This document shows positions 27,019 to 39,435 of a stretch of 64,000 nt of DNA, piece by piece. How positions within the stretch are numbered: the stretch's first letter is position 1; every line of letters starts with the position of its first letter. Source of the stretch: Sycobia sp. Sy_11 (Eukaryota > Arthropoda > Insecta > Hymenoptera > Epichrysomallidae); NCBI GenBank assembly GCA_018907035.1, contig JACCIC010000001.1:3732501-3796500 (forward strand), read 5' to 3'. The translations under genes were made by a program, and so were the position numbers. The notes beneath the pieces were generated by a model, which made no database searches, was not told where the DNA came from, and saw nothing but the letters and a program-made list of their open reading frames with translations.

Positions 27019-27845
27019 TTCCTCCGCGCGTGGCCGAGAATAGCTCAGGAGAGTATGGAAAAAAGACACACACATTCATATATATATATATATATATACA
27101 CGTAGGTAGGTAGGCGGCGTAAACTTGAAGAAGACGATGGGGGAAGGGAGGACAGATGTGGCAGTGGAGAATATATAGAAAGCGAGAGGAGAGGGGGGGG
27201 GGTAGCGAACGTGAAAAGGGCATAAATAGAGAGGAAAACAAGGCCTTTCTCGCCGCGCCGCTGATGCATCTCCGCGTGCTCTGCGGATATATATATATAT
27301 TCGTATCCTTGTGCGCGCGTATACGCGCGCGTTTAAAAGGCATTATATAGAACCAGTTATATAGAATCTGGTGGAACCTCGCGAGCAGAACTGAAGATAA
27401 GAACGCACGCTCGCGCGTGCCGTGCGCAAAAGTCGAGCATCTCAAGTCAGTCCTTCTCGCTCTCCGGCTCTCCTTTCATTGTCCCTTTTGTCGTGAAAAA
27501 TCCCCCTCCCCCCCCCTCCGCCGCCAATCTTCCCTACTCGTTCTTCCTCCGACTACGTACAAACCCGTCTTTCTCTCTCGTCCACGCGCGTCCACGGATA
27601 CACCGTACTAGCTATTCTGCATCAAGGCAGTCGTCGATGACTCCAGCCAGCTCTGGCTCATTGCGAAACTGGCTTGTACGATGCAACACGGGGGTGGTGG
27701 GATCGGGGCGGAGGAGAGAGAGAGAGAGAGAGAAACTTCGGGAAACGGAAGTTCAGGAGTCACGTCGTCGATCAACCTTAAGAGGGGATAGGCAAGGGGG
27801 AGGAAAAAAGAAGAGCTCTGCATAAGTCACGAGGGCAGCGACGTT

Positions 27846-27849
<4 letters not shown>

Positions 27850-27880
<31 letters not shown>
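27850..27880. repeat. (GA)n microsatellite
   Basis: Pure GA run. The CT run about 75 bp downstream is its complement, so the pair could pair as a long hairpin. Confidence 0.95.
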
Positions 27881-27883
<3 letters not shown>

Positions 27884-27952
27884 CGAATATCAGCAGATAT
27901 CAGCTTAGAAAAATAGGAGACAGAGAGGAAATGTATATTCAGACAACTCCTT

Positions 27953-27955
<3 letters not shown>

Positions 27956-28004
<49 letters not shown>
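27956..28004. repeat. (CT)n microsatellite
   Basis: Pure CT run. Confidence 0.95.
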
Positions 28005-28008
<4 letters not shown>

Positions 28009-28315
28009 CTCGTGTGCATCATCGGCCAATCACCTCTTCCGCTCTTATTATATATGAGCACGACACGAAAAGAGAAAGAGAGACCGGTCGATCTTCTTCC
28101 ACATTATGCGTTATGAGCATGATTTTAAATGCATCATTATCGCGTGATCCTCGAGTATTTGATTTTCATTATATATATATAGGACATACATTCCTCTCCT
28201 TTTCTGTCTGCCCCGCTATACATATACGCTCGATGTGCTATTATTAAACAACAAGGAATGCCGGCAAGAAAAAAATATGTACATGAAACGTCAGGATAAC
28301 CCAGAATATCATATA

Positions 28316-28318
<3 letters not shown>

Positions 28319-28360
<42 letters not shown>
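28319..28360. repeat. (TA)n microsatellite
   Basis: Pure TA run. Confidence 0.95.
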
Positions 28361-28361
<1 letters not shown>

Positions 28362-28697
28362 CTCAGAGGGATGAGTGCGCGTGTGTGGCAGTGCATTTTA
28401 AAGAGCATAAGAGAAGTGTAAAGAGAACGCGCGGGGGCGCAGTGGAGGAGTAAGTAGCGCACGAAGCAACACTCTTGCGGTTCTATATATACATATAATC
28501 GTGCAGCTCAAAAGGCGAGGAACAGAAAGAGGGTGGGAGGGAGGGAGAAAGGAAAAGTGGATGTATATATGATGTATATGGCATATAATGTCGACTACAC
28601 ACGACAAAGAACGCGAAGGGGAGAAAGAAAGACCGAGAGAGGAGAGGCGGATAGCCGCCGCCTTTAATATGCACAACCAACACAGCTATCCTGGATT

Positions 28698-28715
28698 AAT
28701 AATAACAATAATAAC

Positions 28716-28756
<41 letters not shown>
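28698..28756. repeat. (AAT)n microsatellite
   Basis: Trinucleotide AAT run with AAC interruptions at its left end. Confidence 0.95.
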
Positions 28757-28757
<1 letters not shown>

Positions 28758-29198
28758 GCTTTTGTCCGCCTTTTTTGTTAATGTAGTTTCCAAAATGAGT
28801 CTGCTCTAATAATGCACCATGTTAATGAGGGAAGCTAGATGTGTTGATGTTAACTGGTTTCATAAAATATAATTTTATAAAACAATTATATCTTAAAAGG
28901 GCTCTGGGTTAAGATGAGTGAAAATTTTCGGAGACAAACTGACGCTCTCTTTCTCTCTCTGACTCTTTCTGTGTGTACGCGAGGTGTTCAGTCGCTATGG
29001 ATTTTATAGGTTAGGAAAGTCTATATAATACCAGGTTTTTTCTATCTGATGCGAATCGATTTTGATGTACAGACAAAAAGTTAGAAAGAGAGAAGAGAGA
29101 GAGTGAGAAAGAGGGAGGGGGATCAAGGGTCAGCACCATCATGTTTATTTTCTCTTGTAAAACGATAGACCATCGAACTTTACAATCAACCACCCATC

Positions 29199-29200
<2 letters not shown>

Positions 29201-29237
<37 letters not shown>
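29201..29237. repeat. (CT)n microsatellite
   Basis: Pure CT run. Confidence 0.95.
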
Positions 29238-29240
<3 letters not shown>

Positions 29241-29560
29241 CTAGAATTATAATGAGCAATGACCCTAATGCTCTATATAATATGCAATTCTGTACAGACA
29301 TAAGTGTCAAATCTACGTGTGTCGAGTATTCATTTTAAACGATTATATATTTAAAAAAAAGAGAAAGAGAGGGCGGAGCAGGATGTGCACTATCCAATAA
29401 TACAGTTTGAAGTTCCAAAAAAAAAAAAAAAAAACGCCATTCACATATTAATGCGCCGGACAATCGCCCAAAAAAACTTCAATCAAACGACACATTATTA
29501 TACGTGCGTAAATAGGTGCCTAAAAACTCACGTCATGTTTGCAGCGACGGACAGCGAGTG

Positions 29561-29802
29561 CTATGCCCTCACGCGCGACGTCGTCCTCCACCCGGCGCTA
29601 CTGCTGCTGCTGCCGATGCCGCTATTGTTGTTCTTGCCGCCGCTGCTGCTGCCTGCCGCGCTGCCGTTGCTTTTGCTGCTGCTGCTGCCGCTGCTGTTGT
29701 TGATTGCGCTGACGGTGGCGGAGGCACGGCAGAAAATCTCACCGATCCCATGAAAGCAGGCGAGATTCGGACAGGACTTGCGATAATCGGACATTAAACG
29801 AG
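29561..29802 (-). other. low-complexity Ser/Gly/Asn/Ala-rich open frame, uncertain
   Basis: A CTG/CCG-rich stretch (29590-29720) stays open on the minus strand in a Ser/Gly/Asn-rich frame and in an Ala-rich frame starting at an ATG at 29751. Upstream of the repeat the minus strand has an ATG at about 29790 and a GTGAGA splice-donor-like site at about 29745. Homopolymer-rich exons are common in insect transcription factors, but several frames stay open here because of the repeat itself, so this may be only a trinucleotide microsatellite. No family is recognised. Confidence 0.15.
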
Positions 29803-29818
29803 GATGGAGGCGTGTGAC

Positions 29819-29872
29819 TGTGTGTATGTCTGTGTGTGTTTGTGTGTGTATGTGTGTGTGTGCGGGTGGGTG
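29819..29872. repeat. (TG)n imperfect microsatellite
   Basis: TG units with TA and TC interruptions. Confidence 0.9.
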
Positions 29873-30397
29873 TATGCGTACTGTATTGTATGGTGCAAGG
29901 TTGAAAAAAAAGGAACACAAAAAGGGGAATGTAGCAAATATTACACACAGAAGTGCACGCTCGCACACACAGTCACATATATTATATATACATATATATA
30001 TTTTACGCACACGCGACGGCACGCGCGCACCCGCGCGTTATATTATTCCTCGCCGCCCTCTTCTCGCTCTCTCGCTAGAGCGGCGTTTCCTCTTGTTTCA
30101 CCCGGCCGCTATATGTATAATATAGGTATACCTATATGTATATTATAATGCCGTGCACGCACACAGTATTCTATATCTTCCCGTCTCCGGCTCATATATT
30201 TCTCTTTCTCTTTTTCACCACTACGTATTATTATATATTGTCACCACACCGACGATTCGTTCATATACTTAATTCTTATTGTAATTTCCCTGTATATATC
30301 GTCGTCGCCGTTATCGCGCGGACTTTTCTCTTTCTCTCTCTACTCCTCTCGTCCTTTTTTCTCCCGACTCCAGCTCGGCGTTCGAGTTCTCCTCCGC

Positions 30398-30438
30398 GCG
30401 GAGAGACGACGACGACGACGAGGACGACGACGACGACA
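30398..30438. repeat. (GAC)n trinucleotide repeat
   Basis: About 12 GAC units with one GAG interruption, inside a CpG-rich island. Confidence 0.9.
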
Positions 30439-30464
30439 CGAACTGCACTGTATATATGCGGCAC

Positions 30465-30530
30465 TCACCTCACTCGCGCGGCGACACTCGTCGAGACCGA
30501 GAGTGCGAGACGCGCTATGAAATGATGTTG
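30465..30530 (-). promoter_or_regulatory. possible minus-strand first exon and core promoter
   Basis: On the minus strand a consensus splice donor (GAG followed by GTGAGT) lies at about 30467-30476. An initiator-like TCATTT lies about 50 nt upstream near 30523, in a CpG-rich, microsatellite-bounded island. This arrangement fits a short non-coding first exon. The motifs are short and could be chance, and no acceptor or coding exon can be tied to it. Confidence 0.2.
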
Positions 30531-30646
30531 GATGCGCGCGCGCGCGCGCAAGGGCATGTAGGTGTATAAGTGTGTGCGTGTGGCGCGCGCGTGTGTAGTC
30601 GCTCGGATACTGCGCGCGTGCGCAACGACTGAGACAGAATAAGAAG

Positions 30647-30647
<1 letters not shown>

Positions 30648-30690
<43 letters not shown>
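30648..30690. repeat. (GA)n microsatellite
   Basis: GA run with one AAAG interruption at its start. Confidence 0.95.
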
Positions 30691-30696
<6 letters not shown>

Positions 30697-30919
30697 TGGG
30701 AGAGAATATATATAGATGTGTGTGACGATGCACGGAGCAAGGAAGGGAGGGTATCGAAGTTCTTGCTGATGGTGGATGGCGCACATCTGCGCCTGCTGTT
30801 CCGTTGCTTCTGCTCCCGGCAATCGGCATATGAGTCCCAGCCCTGCCCCCGTGTAACTCCCGCAGTCGAGACAGTGTACTCTAGTATACTGTAGGAGGCA
30901 TATACTCGATGTAGTTCCA

Positions 30920-30924
<5 letters not shown>

Positions 30925-30979
<55 letters not shown>
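30925..30979. repeat. (TA)n microsatellite
   Basis: Pure TA run of about 27 units. Confidence 0.95.
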
Positions 30980-30983
<4 letters not shown>

Positions 30984-31167
30984 TATTGATTTTATAAATT
31001 ATGCGAATGGATAGTCCTTTTTATTTTACACACACACACTCACATGCTTGTGCATATTATATGGCATGCAACGCTAGGGACACCTTCATTTGTGTGCCTA
31101 TGTGTGTATTTTACGTGTATTCAATTCTATTTGATCTGCAGGTTTTTTAATTTTTATACTTCACGTA

Positions 31168-31220
31168 CACACGCGCGCGCGCACGCACACACACACACGC
31201 ACGCACGCACGTACGCACAC
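31168..31220. repeat. mixed (CG)/(CA) alternating repeat
   Basis: Alternating CG, CA and ACGC units. Confidence 0.9.
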
Positions 31221-31869
31221 CTCAAAATAAACAAATTATACAAATGTTAGGAATAAACGTTATGGGGAATCGTCACGCTCTTGCGCGCTATCAGCTGTTT
31301 GGAATTCCGTATTTACAAAATACTTAAGAAAAAAATTCGAACGTTTCTCGCAGGCATACAAGTATAGTTTACAATTATCTTCAAAATTATTCTACAATCA
31401 TATTTAAATAACTTTATGTTAGTCAGTATACACGAACAGGAAAAGTTCAATGAAAAGTCCAATGTTCTATATAAAATTAAATTTATAAATTACATTTTTT
31501 AAGTTTTTTAGATGTTTAATTTATGCAGAATAAATTTTTTTCAAACCCTGCTTGCTGTAGAGTGTAAAAATATAGTGCAAAAAATATGATCGTAGAATTA
31601 AATTTTATCTTCTCGACAATAGAGGATATTTACCAACTTCAATATTATCAAAAAATAAAATAAAAAGTATTCTTATATGTTTGAAAGAAAAATTGATTTC
31701 CTTGAATACATAATTTATATACAGAACAATCAAATATTTATTTCTGCAGATGTTAATTAATAAGACACGTGTACGTGTACAGTGTACACATATTTGAAAA
31801 TGGATAGGATACAAATTGAACGAACTATATATAAAATTAAAATCAATAATACTATTGTAATATTTTATA

Positions 31870-31934
31870 ACACGCACAACGCGCGCGCACGCATGCCACA
31901 CGCACGCACACACACGCGTGCGCGCACGCACACA
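31870..31934. repeat. mixed (CG)/(CA) alternating repeat
   Basis: A second alternating purine-pyrimidine tract of the same make-up as the one 700 bp upstream. Confidence 0.9.
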
Positions 31935-31939
31935 AAATT

Positions 31940-32500
31940 TATATACAACCAAATTTCTTAAAAATTTACGAGATTTTGAAAAACATTATAAATCACGTTC
32001 CATTTATAAACAACACGCTGCAAGTATATATAAATACAATTTATGGATGAAGCATCACGACTACACTATGTCGAGACACACGTATATATGTGTGTGCGTG
32101 TAATATTAATAAATATAATACATTAATTGAGAGAAACTCGAATTACTGATATTCAAAGCCAAGTTATAAAATTATCTCTAATTTCGTTTTTACGTAACAA
32201 ATACAATTTTTCTATATTTATGTAATGTTAATCGAATAGAAACCGCAATAGACATGCAAGATATATTATGGCTAATGTAATATATAACCCCAATGTCGCA
32301 GTCGTAAAATAAACCAAGCAAATAAATAAATATATTTCATATATTTTGTATAATAAAAATAAAATAAAGCAAAAATCTCTATTTTGAAATAAGTTATAAG
32401 TATAAGATAAAAGAAAAGAAATTTCAAGTTTATGGGCGTCTGTCTACAATATGAATATATATAAATAGAATTTTTTAATTTATACATTTCAATAATTAAT

Positions 32501-32543
<43 letters not shown>

Positions 32544-33490
32544 TTTTTCGGACTTGTTTTTATATTTTATTTATAAACAATTGCGTCGTTGATTTTATAT
32601 ACCGAAAGTCGAGGCAATGTGAAATGCATGAGCCTAATGATAAAATGCAGATTTGAATTATATCGTTACAGGTTATTTTTATCGTTACATTTATTGTTAC
32701 AGTTTGGGCTCTATTTTTATTTTTATATTTCACGTTGTACATATACTTTTGAGCAATAATGTGATATTAAAAAAAATCACACGACTTAAAAAAAGCGACT
32801 TAAAAAAAACACACACACATAAGTTTAGAGTTGGCGAATCACTGTCTTGATATGGATTTAATGTTTAAATTTTTATAGACCATATGTGGAAATAATTGTT
32901 TTGCGTATAACTATACGGGCTTCCGCTAGGAACAGGAGATTGGTAGAGATAAATTAAGTAAAATAAATAATAAAAAATGTTTTTCTTTAATTTTTGTAAA
33001 TTAGGAAATTCGCTTATCAAATTATCGAAACTAAGCATTTTCGGGTAATTCCGTGACTCCTCTTTGATAGGTAAGAATATCCAATGAAAATAACATTTCA
33101 TTAAGAATCATAGATCTATCTAATTTTTTTTCTTTTTTCAATACTGAATTCACAATCAGAATAGTTCTAAGAAGTCTATGGCTATATACATATTTATATT
33201 AAGATTTTGAAAAATTAGCATTATCGGATTATCAAGCATGCGATTTACTACTATTATAGGACATATTGTGTTAATCTTTCGTTTGCCGTATATACTCGAC
33301 TTACGAAATAAAAATCTGGACTTTGCTTTTTTAGTCGTATGGCAAAAAATGTTTTAATGCTATTGGCACGTCTTTTACGTACTTACCATTGAACTAAGGA
33401 TTAACACATCTCGTTGCACTCAGTTCTATAATGCTACACGATCAAATATATATTTAATATATTAAACAGGAATCCGAATAAATCAGTAAT
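31940..33490. other. AT-rich non-coding stretch
   Basis: Includes an AT run at 32503-32538. No gene recognised. Confidence 0.5.
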
Positions 33491-33789
33491 GCATTTAGAA
33501 GCTTTGCTCCCGGCTTTTCATCCCATGCACAATTTGGCTATTATAATGTTAAATAGCTTTTCAGATCAATGAAGAATATCAATTTGCGTTCCTTTGCTGC
33601 TCAATCTATTCATTTTGGGCCATATTTCATCGAATCTGAATATGCGAGACTGATGAATTTTTTTGAGAGTTTTTGCTTCTGTCTCAAATTTGAAAAATTC
33701 ACTTCGACTAAATTTGAAATAATATCGACCAGTGGCACTCATTGAGATTGAGGTCGGTTTTCTGCAAGTATATTGACTGTATAGTAATA

Positions 33790-34745
33790 TTTAATTTATG
33801 TATAATTCATCTTTCCATAATGCAGCAGGGAAAGCATTATATAGCTTTGTAATAAATATCCCTTCGATAAATCTGCAGTTTCTCGAACTTGCCATTTTTG
33901 TTCGTAGTCTTGAGGTACTTTAGACAGATTTATAAAAACTTGTATAATTATTGGCGTAAATCTTGAGTTGCATCCCTTGTGCATGACACCATCTTATATA
34001 GTATCTGATAAATTCGAAAAATATTGATTCCAGATAGATCGCCTCGACGTTGAAGCATGTAGTAAAAGATTATAATGAATCTTGTAGGATACAGAAAAAA
34101 AAATTGTATCAATAGACACTTAACACTAAGTTTTCTATTAAATTTAAATAGTGCGCCTACTGCATGGAACGTAAAGACCCAATCTAACCAATTATTTCCA
34201 AATATGCTTCTAATTCTTTGTGCTGTCCAAACATATTTTTAACTTCATCGTATGTTTGAGTACAACGATTTTCCATATCCATATCGTGCGCTCATTTAAT
34301 AAATTTATATTACTATCCTTAAAATACATTCCTTTAGCTATACACAGTACATGTCCGACTAGGTAATAACAAAACGTAACCGATTCGTAACCGATAATTC
34401 ATCACAATGTGAATTTTCCGGCGTAGGTCTGCTTTATACCACTTTTTGTACTCGCTTATGCTTCAAAACTTGCTCGGCCATGAAATTTATGAATTTTTGG
34501 CAGCTAAGAAACTTTACCTCGAACCTCCTCACCATGTGCCTGGATATGTAGTTCTAGTATGAGATCGAGTTCAGAAATCAGCTCTAGGATGCCAAGATAT
34601 AGTTGCCGTTGTAAAGGAGATCCGAATACTTTGTTCGTGCCACTGAATGGCAATCATATCATTCTATGAAGAAACGGCTTATCGCAATGATACGCTTCAA
34701 GATTATAGTCCAGTACTTTGTTTTAGTTTCTATCATGTAATAATT
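33790..34745 (-). pseudogene. hAT-type transposase relic (ZMYM1/DUF4371-like)
   Basis: Read on the minus strand from about 34740 downward, the frame gives a YW-x2-ILKR-type segment and then a GSP...YLGILELISELD...LELHIQAHG segment (about 34630-34530). This is the hallmark of the DUF4371 region of ZMYM1-like/hAT-derived transposases. After an in-frame stop, a frame-shifted piece with MAEQVL and a PTPENSH...DELSVTNRLRFVIT tail (about 34500-34380) continues the same domain. Lower coordinates to about 33790 are weakly compatible with the C-terminal part but are not certain. Several stops and shifts make it a dead copy. Known members act as DNA transposases or are domesticated zinc-finger proteins. 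Confidence 0.6.
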
Positions 34746-34819
34746 GCTTCTGAGTCAATACGAGAACTTACTAACTTATAATCGAGGTAAGACATTACAA
34801 TACATGTGACTGTGCTCTT

Positions 34820-36870
34820 TGCTATTTTCGCAAGAGAGCAAATTATTTCATCGATTAGTCTTCCATTTCAAGAATATTTTTTACGAAAACATTGTTTCTT
34901 TGTTTGAAGTCTTTAATTTGTGTCTAACTATTTCTGTCGAGATTGTTTGGTTCGGTAATTTTTTACTAGTATGGGAGTCCTTTACGAGGATCCGGTGCTT
35001 CAACGTTACTGAGTTCCCCACTCCCGTCTCTTATTCCGGAACTGAGTAATGAGTACAGACAAAAATCTTCAGGAAAATCGGATGAGGGAAACCAATTAGA
35101 AGTAATTCATTCGTTATCTTTCTGCTGATCAAGATCGAAAATGATTAACTTTGTATAAGTAAAATAATAAAGTAAACAATTTGCTATAATTTGTATAAAC
35201 AAAGTAATTTAAAAGAAGACATATCTTAAAATGAAATTATATATGCGTATGTGTGCGTACGCGCGCGCGCGTGTGTGTGTGTGTGTGTGTGTGTTAACAG
35301 AATCGAGATTCTTAAGTTACAAATTAAAATGCTCTTTTTATAAATAGAATCGAAACAAATAATATTATAATAAAAATGCCTGTATAGTATGTATAAGAAA
35401 TGAAACGCGCTATTTCCTTTCGTGCATTTAAACGATCTAAATTTATGAATATATATTCAGTCCAAGAAATTCAAAGTTATAATATGTATATAATTATGTT
35501 CAAATAGCTATCGGTTCTTTAAAAGAAGGGCGTTATTATTTTCTAATTAGATGCAGAGGAGGAACGATATTTAATTAAAATAAATAAACGTAGAATTTAA
35601 TTTGAGGAGAGGTAATTTAAATTGATTAACAATAAATCTTAATAAGCTGTTTTACAAGAAATATTTTTCATAATAATAAATTTTATTTTTTTAAAAAAAC
35701 ATATGTTGAAATTTTATGTATACGAAAACATTGAATAAAAATATTTTTCTAAAAATTACCATACTCCTAGAACGACTATTGTGCAAAACAAACGAACATA
35801 TAAAAAATTTATCGTATTAGTTATAATTAATTCCCAGACATCAGGATACTTAAATGGCATGCGAAATTTGCAGAGATCAATCATATAAAGAAATGGTGGA
35901 GCACCATATAATAGGTGCTCCATGTATAGAGACACATCTGCACTTTGTAAAAGAATTCCACCCGATGGCTCTAATAAATGTGATACATTCGTAATATAGT
36001 AATGATGTATGTTATATATTTGTATAAACATATCTATAAAAACCCTGGTAAAAATAGATTCAATATTTAAGCTATTTTTAATAAATAAATATATATATAG
36101 ATTTTAACAGAGGTATCCTAAATAGAGACATAAATAAGGTATTTGTGTCTTTGGTAATGACGTCTATACACATGGAAACATTTTCTTCAGAAAATTTTGA
36201 CCGTTTTCAACTTGAAACTATCGTGGTAGAAATCTAACAATTTTTAATAGGCTGGACATTTCGCATACATTGCCATACTTATGAAGCATTTGGCAAACTT
36301 GTATGTATGAACCGAAGTGATTTTTTGACACTTGCGAGAGCGGCTAGTCCCTATGAATATCCGTATAATGCACGACCCATAAGACAATGTTTCTTAGCGA
36401 CAATCGTGTAAATCATTTGAAAACGAGTTCTGTTACGAAATGACTTAAAATTTAGATAAAAAATAAAGATATATTCTAGTTGTTTGTAAATTAATAAGTA
36501 AATAAATAAAAATAATACAAAATATAGGTTAAATATCAATCCCAAAAGGATAACAAAAAGGAATAGAAACATCTTTACAAATAATAACAAGATTCCATAT
36601 AAATAATTCCAGATTCGAAAGAAAATTATAATACAAAAAAAACAAGGGTCCAGATATAAGCCTGTAGTTTATATACATATTGGTCCACTTCACTGAGATT
36701 GTTGACACTTTGCATTTAAACAATTGACTATTTTCGAGCCATTATAAAGTTAAATTTATTTTTAGTATACCCATTGAATAAGAACATTAAAGCCACAATT
36801 AAGAATTGTTAGATTTCTATACCAAGGAACTGATTCATTTCTATTATATGTAAAAAATTTTTTTTTAATG
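34820..36870. other. AT-rich stretch with one unassigned small ORF
   Basis: Holds a GC/GT alternating repeat at 35259-35294. A minus-strand ORF at 35756-36031 (91 aa) contains a moderately complex, aromatic-rich stretch but matches no family I recognise and has no clear splice context. I do not call it a gene. Confidence 0.4.
35259..35294. repeat. (CG)n(TG)n compound microsatellite
   Basis: A CG run passes directly into a GT run. Confidence 0.95.
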
Positions 36871-36879
36871 TTTCCTCTA

Positions 36880-37330
36880 TAGGCGCATATTACCTCGCTA
36901 TGCATGCGTTTGACGTAGAATACCTCGAGCCAACGGGCCCATATGGCGAGATTACATTCGGCATGACGAGCTCGAGGGATCAACGCTGGCGCCTCGTTCT
37001 CTCGCCTATGTTGTACAATACGGCGGGCCATCATCAGCTCGCTATACCGTAGCTTCAGCCTGAGACCCTCTGGCGGACGTTCGTCACTAATATGGATAGG
37101 GCAGCGGCCGTCCAGGCTCGCTCGTAAACTCCAAGATCGAGACGGTATATACTCTGGACCGATTTACTCGATTTGCCAGACACCTCCTCTATAAACAAGA
37201 TTCTCGGATTCCATAACCTCCAGTATATACATTTTCCCGAGTATTTGGAGTAACCGCGCTCGCGTTATGCCGCCGGGGCTCGTTGAGTTAAGAGTGATTC
37301 TTAGTAAGAACCCGTAATACTGAACAATAC
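36880..37330. other. GC-rich block of probable transposon origin
   Basis: About 450 bp of GC-rich, complex sequence between AT-rich flanks, 1.3 kb before the gypsy-type remnant and of similar composition. It could be part of the same LTR element (LTR or leader), but no repeat of it is visible elsewhere in the window and no protein match is recognised. Confidence 0.35.
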
Positions 37331-38588
37331 GCACTTATTTTTACTTTTATTTTTTATTCGTTAAACAAATTACGGCTTTTATTTTACAAAAGATATAATG
37401 CGCGAAAAGGTTTTCTTTTTATTATATAAATGAATTGTTCCCAATGAAGTCGGTACCGCGCCCTTCTCGCCTACTAGGGGGGTCGCTTTTTTTTATTAAA
37501 AACAAATTTACATGCGAGAGTCACTTCTTTCGCAACAGAGGCAGGGTTAAGAGAATTTAAAGCATTAAATGAAATGTAAATAAAGCATTGATGGATATGC
37601 GCTAAGCACTAGTCGCGGAACCAGGAGTAGAGCTGGTTAAAGGATACCCAGTCTAAATTTAAGGGGATCAAGTCCGCTTTTTTCCTTTTTGCAGCATCCT
37701 TATTTAGAAAGTAAACATTTGATCAAGAAAACATGAAACGATTAATAAGACTACATCGAATACAAATATCATAATTGATTTTGTCTTATTGGAAATGTGA
37801 AAAGGAATTACAAAATCTTAAAAAAACTTATCTATGAGGCAAATTTGTGCAATTTACTTTATACAGTGTCAAACGAATTTTTAAAAGTGAATTTGAAAAT
37901 GTCTATACAATGAACGACAAGAGTAATAAAGCAGATCATCGTGCTCATTTCTATATGTGCAATACCCAGATGACACAATTTCTTCGTCGACAATGGAACC
38001 ATAGAACCACCTAATGGATTCAAATAAAAATTATGAGTCACAGTTTTCTATGCCTTTTTATCCACTTAAGGTCCGCAAAAAAATATCATTCAGGAGCAGG
38101 ACGATTCACTGCAATTTTTAATTTTGAAAATATTGACTTAATAGTAATGTTTGAAAAAACGTCTTTCAAATATCTGAAAACGTGATGTGTAATCCTCGAG
38201 AAGTTCTAAGACACATATAGTAACGAGCTTAATTTCTACTTCTGAAAAAAACTATACTTTATAAAGTGCCTTCACAAACATATTTTTACCAAAGATTTTT
38301 TGATTCTTTCGAAAGTTTTTGTTAAGTTATATTTTTTAGAACGGAGAATTGCCGGCTTGAGCGGAAGGGCGAAGCTGGACGTCACCCAAGAATGCTAGGC
38401 CAGGAGAGGCGCCAAGCAAGATAGAACGTCAATCAGAACGTCTATAAGGCAAATTGGTGAGCAATGGGCTCCATAAGCCAGCAACAATGATTTTAATAAA
38501 AAATTATAAAATATTTTTGTCATATCATTATGTTATAATGTGCAACAATCGCAATTATACTACGCGGTAAGGATATTTTATCTATTTA

Positions 38589-39435
38589 TTGGAAGGGCGT
38601 CATTTTAAGGTTGTAGCTGATTATAAACTCTTAAAATTAGTACTCGTGCAGTCCCAAGAGAAAACCTCTGCAATTCGATGTAGTCATTTCGATCTCAAGA
38701 TAACCTATCATCCTAATATGTTAAAAGCCCAGTCGCGGATGCGTTGCTTCTCGTCGACAATTTCTATGGTTTCAGAACTTAGCCACATCATTGCCCCAGA
38801 TTTACGATTCGAACATTATTCGCCTCGACATTGTAGGTACATTTCCCAAATATATGAGGGATATCGGCACCTGCTATAGCCATAGTCGACAGGTCTACTC
38901 GTTGGACCGAAGCCATGCCGATACATAATGTATAACTGCGAAAACTATATAGCGTTCAATAATTTTACAACACTTGGATTGCGAGATTCAGGGACCCCGA
39001 CGAATAATAACGGATCAGGGCACTGATCACTGAGTCTTGGCTGTTTCGCCAGCACCTCGAATGCCGGAGAATACGAACGGACTCGCATTACTGCGTATAT
39101 CGTCCTGCAGCGAACGGTATATAGGTAAGAGCATTAGCGCCGAGATCTAAAAGCGGCATTCCAATGTCACGGAGACTATCTCGAATGGCGACGCCTCTTT
39201 TATTAACGATCTTTTGAGGTTTACGCACACGCGCACGTGTGAACGGCGACGAAAGCTCCGCTGAGCGAAGAGTCCCCTGCGGGACTATACTCTACGAGGA
39301 TCCCGGGTGCGTTTTACGCCGATGAGCCGATCGAATCGGATAGCCCCCGGTGTTTCTACGAGAGCTCAAAGAGCATATCCGGAAAACCCGAGAAGTTAAA
39401 CTTTAGTTTAATTTATCGCGCGATAAATACCGAGG
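38589..39435 (+). pseudogene. gypsy-type LTR retrotransposon relic (RNase H + integrase)
   Basis: The open frame at 38589-38879 begins with an RNase H segment (LEGRHFKVVADYK...) typical of Ty3/gypsy Pol, with the conserved D of the VVAD position. From about 38880 it continues, with frameshifts and stops, into integrase core sequence: a VDR-S-TRWTEAMP segment, a YRPAANG segment near 39110, an LKAAFQCHGD segment near 39150, and a C-terminal region near 39290-39400. The zinc-binding part between RNase H and the core is largely missing. Multiple stops show it is dead. No LTR pair was found. Base composition is GC-richer than the flanks. Confidence 0.75.

Larger units (their letters stand above)
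26870..28680. other. CpG-rich, microsatellite-dense island
   Basis: About 1.8 kb of GC-richer DNA holding CT, TA and GA tracts plus an 18-bp perfect palindrome of CG and TA steps near 27315-27332. ORFs on both strands consist of Ser/Leu or Arg/Glu repeats produced by the tracts. No gene is supported. Confidence 0.45.

Noticed and set aside
26822..27445. 207-aa minus-strand ORF
   Set aside because: Largely microsatellite-encoded, overlapping other repeat-driven frames; no recognisable domain.
29561..30022. 153-aa minus-strand ORF considered as a secreted peptide precursor
   Set aside because: Its N-terminal part is encoded by a CA/TG microsatellite and the cysteine-containing stretch matches no neuropeptide family I can identify; only the repeat part is mentioned as uncertain.
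35756..36031. 91-aa minus-strand ORF with aromatic-rich composition
   Set aside because: No family recognised, no clear acceptor/donor, and AT-rich context; left unassigned.
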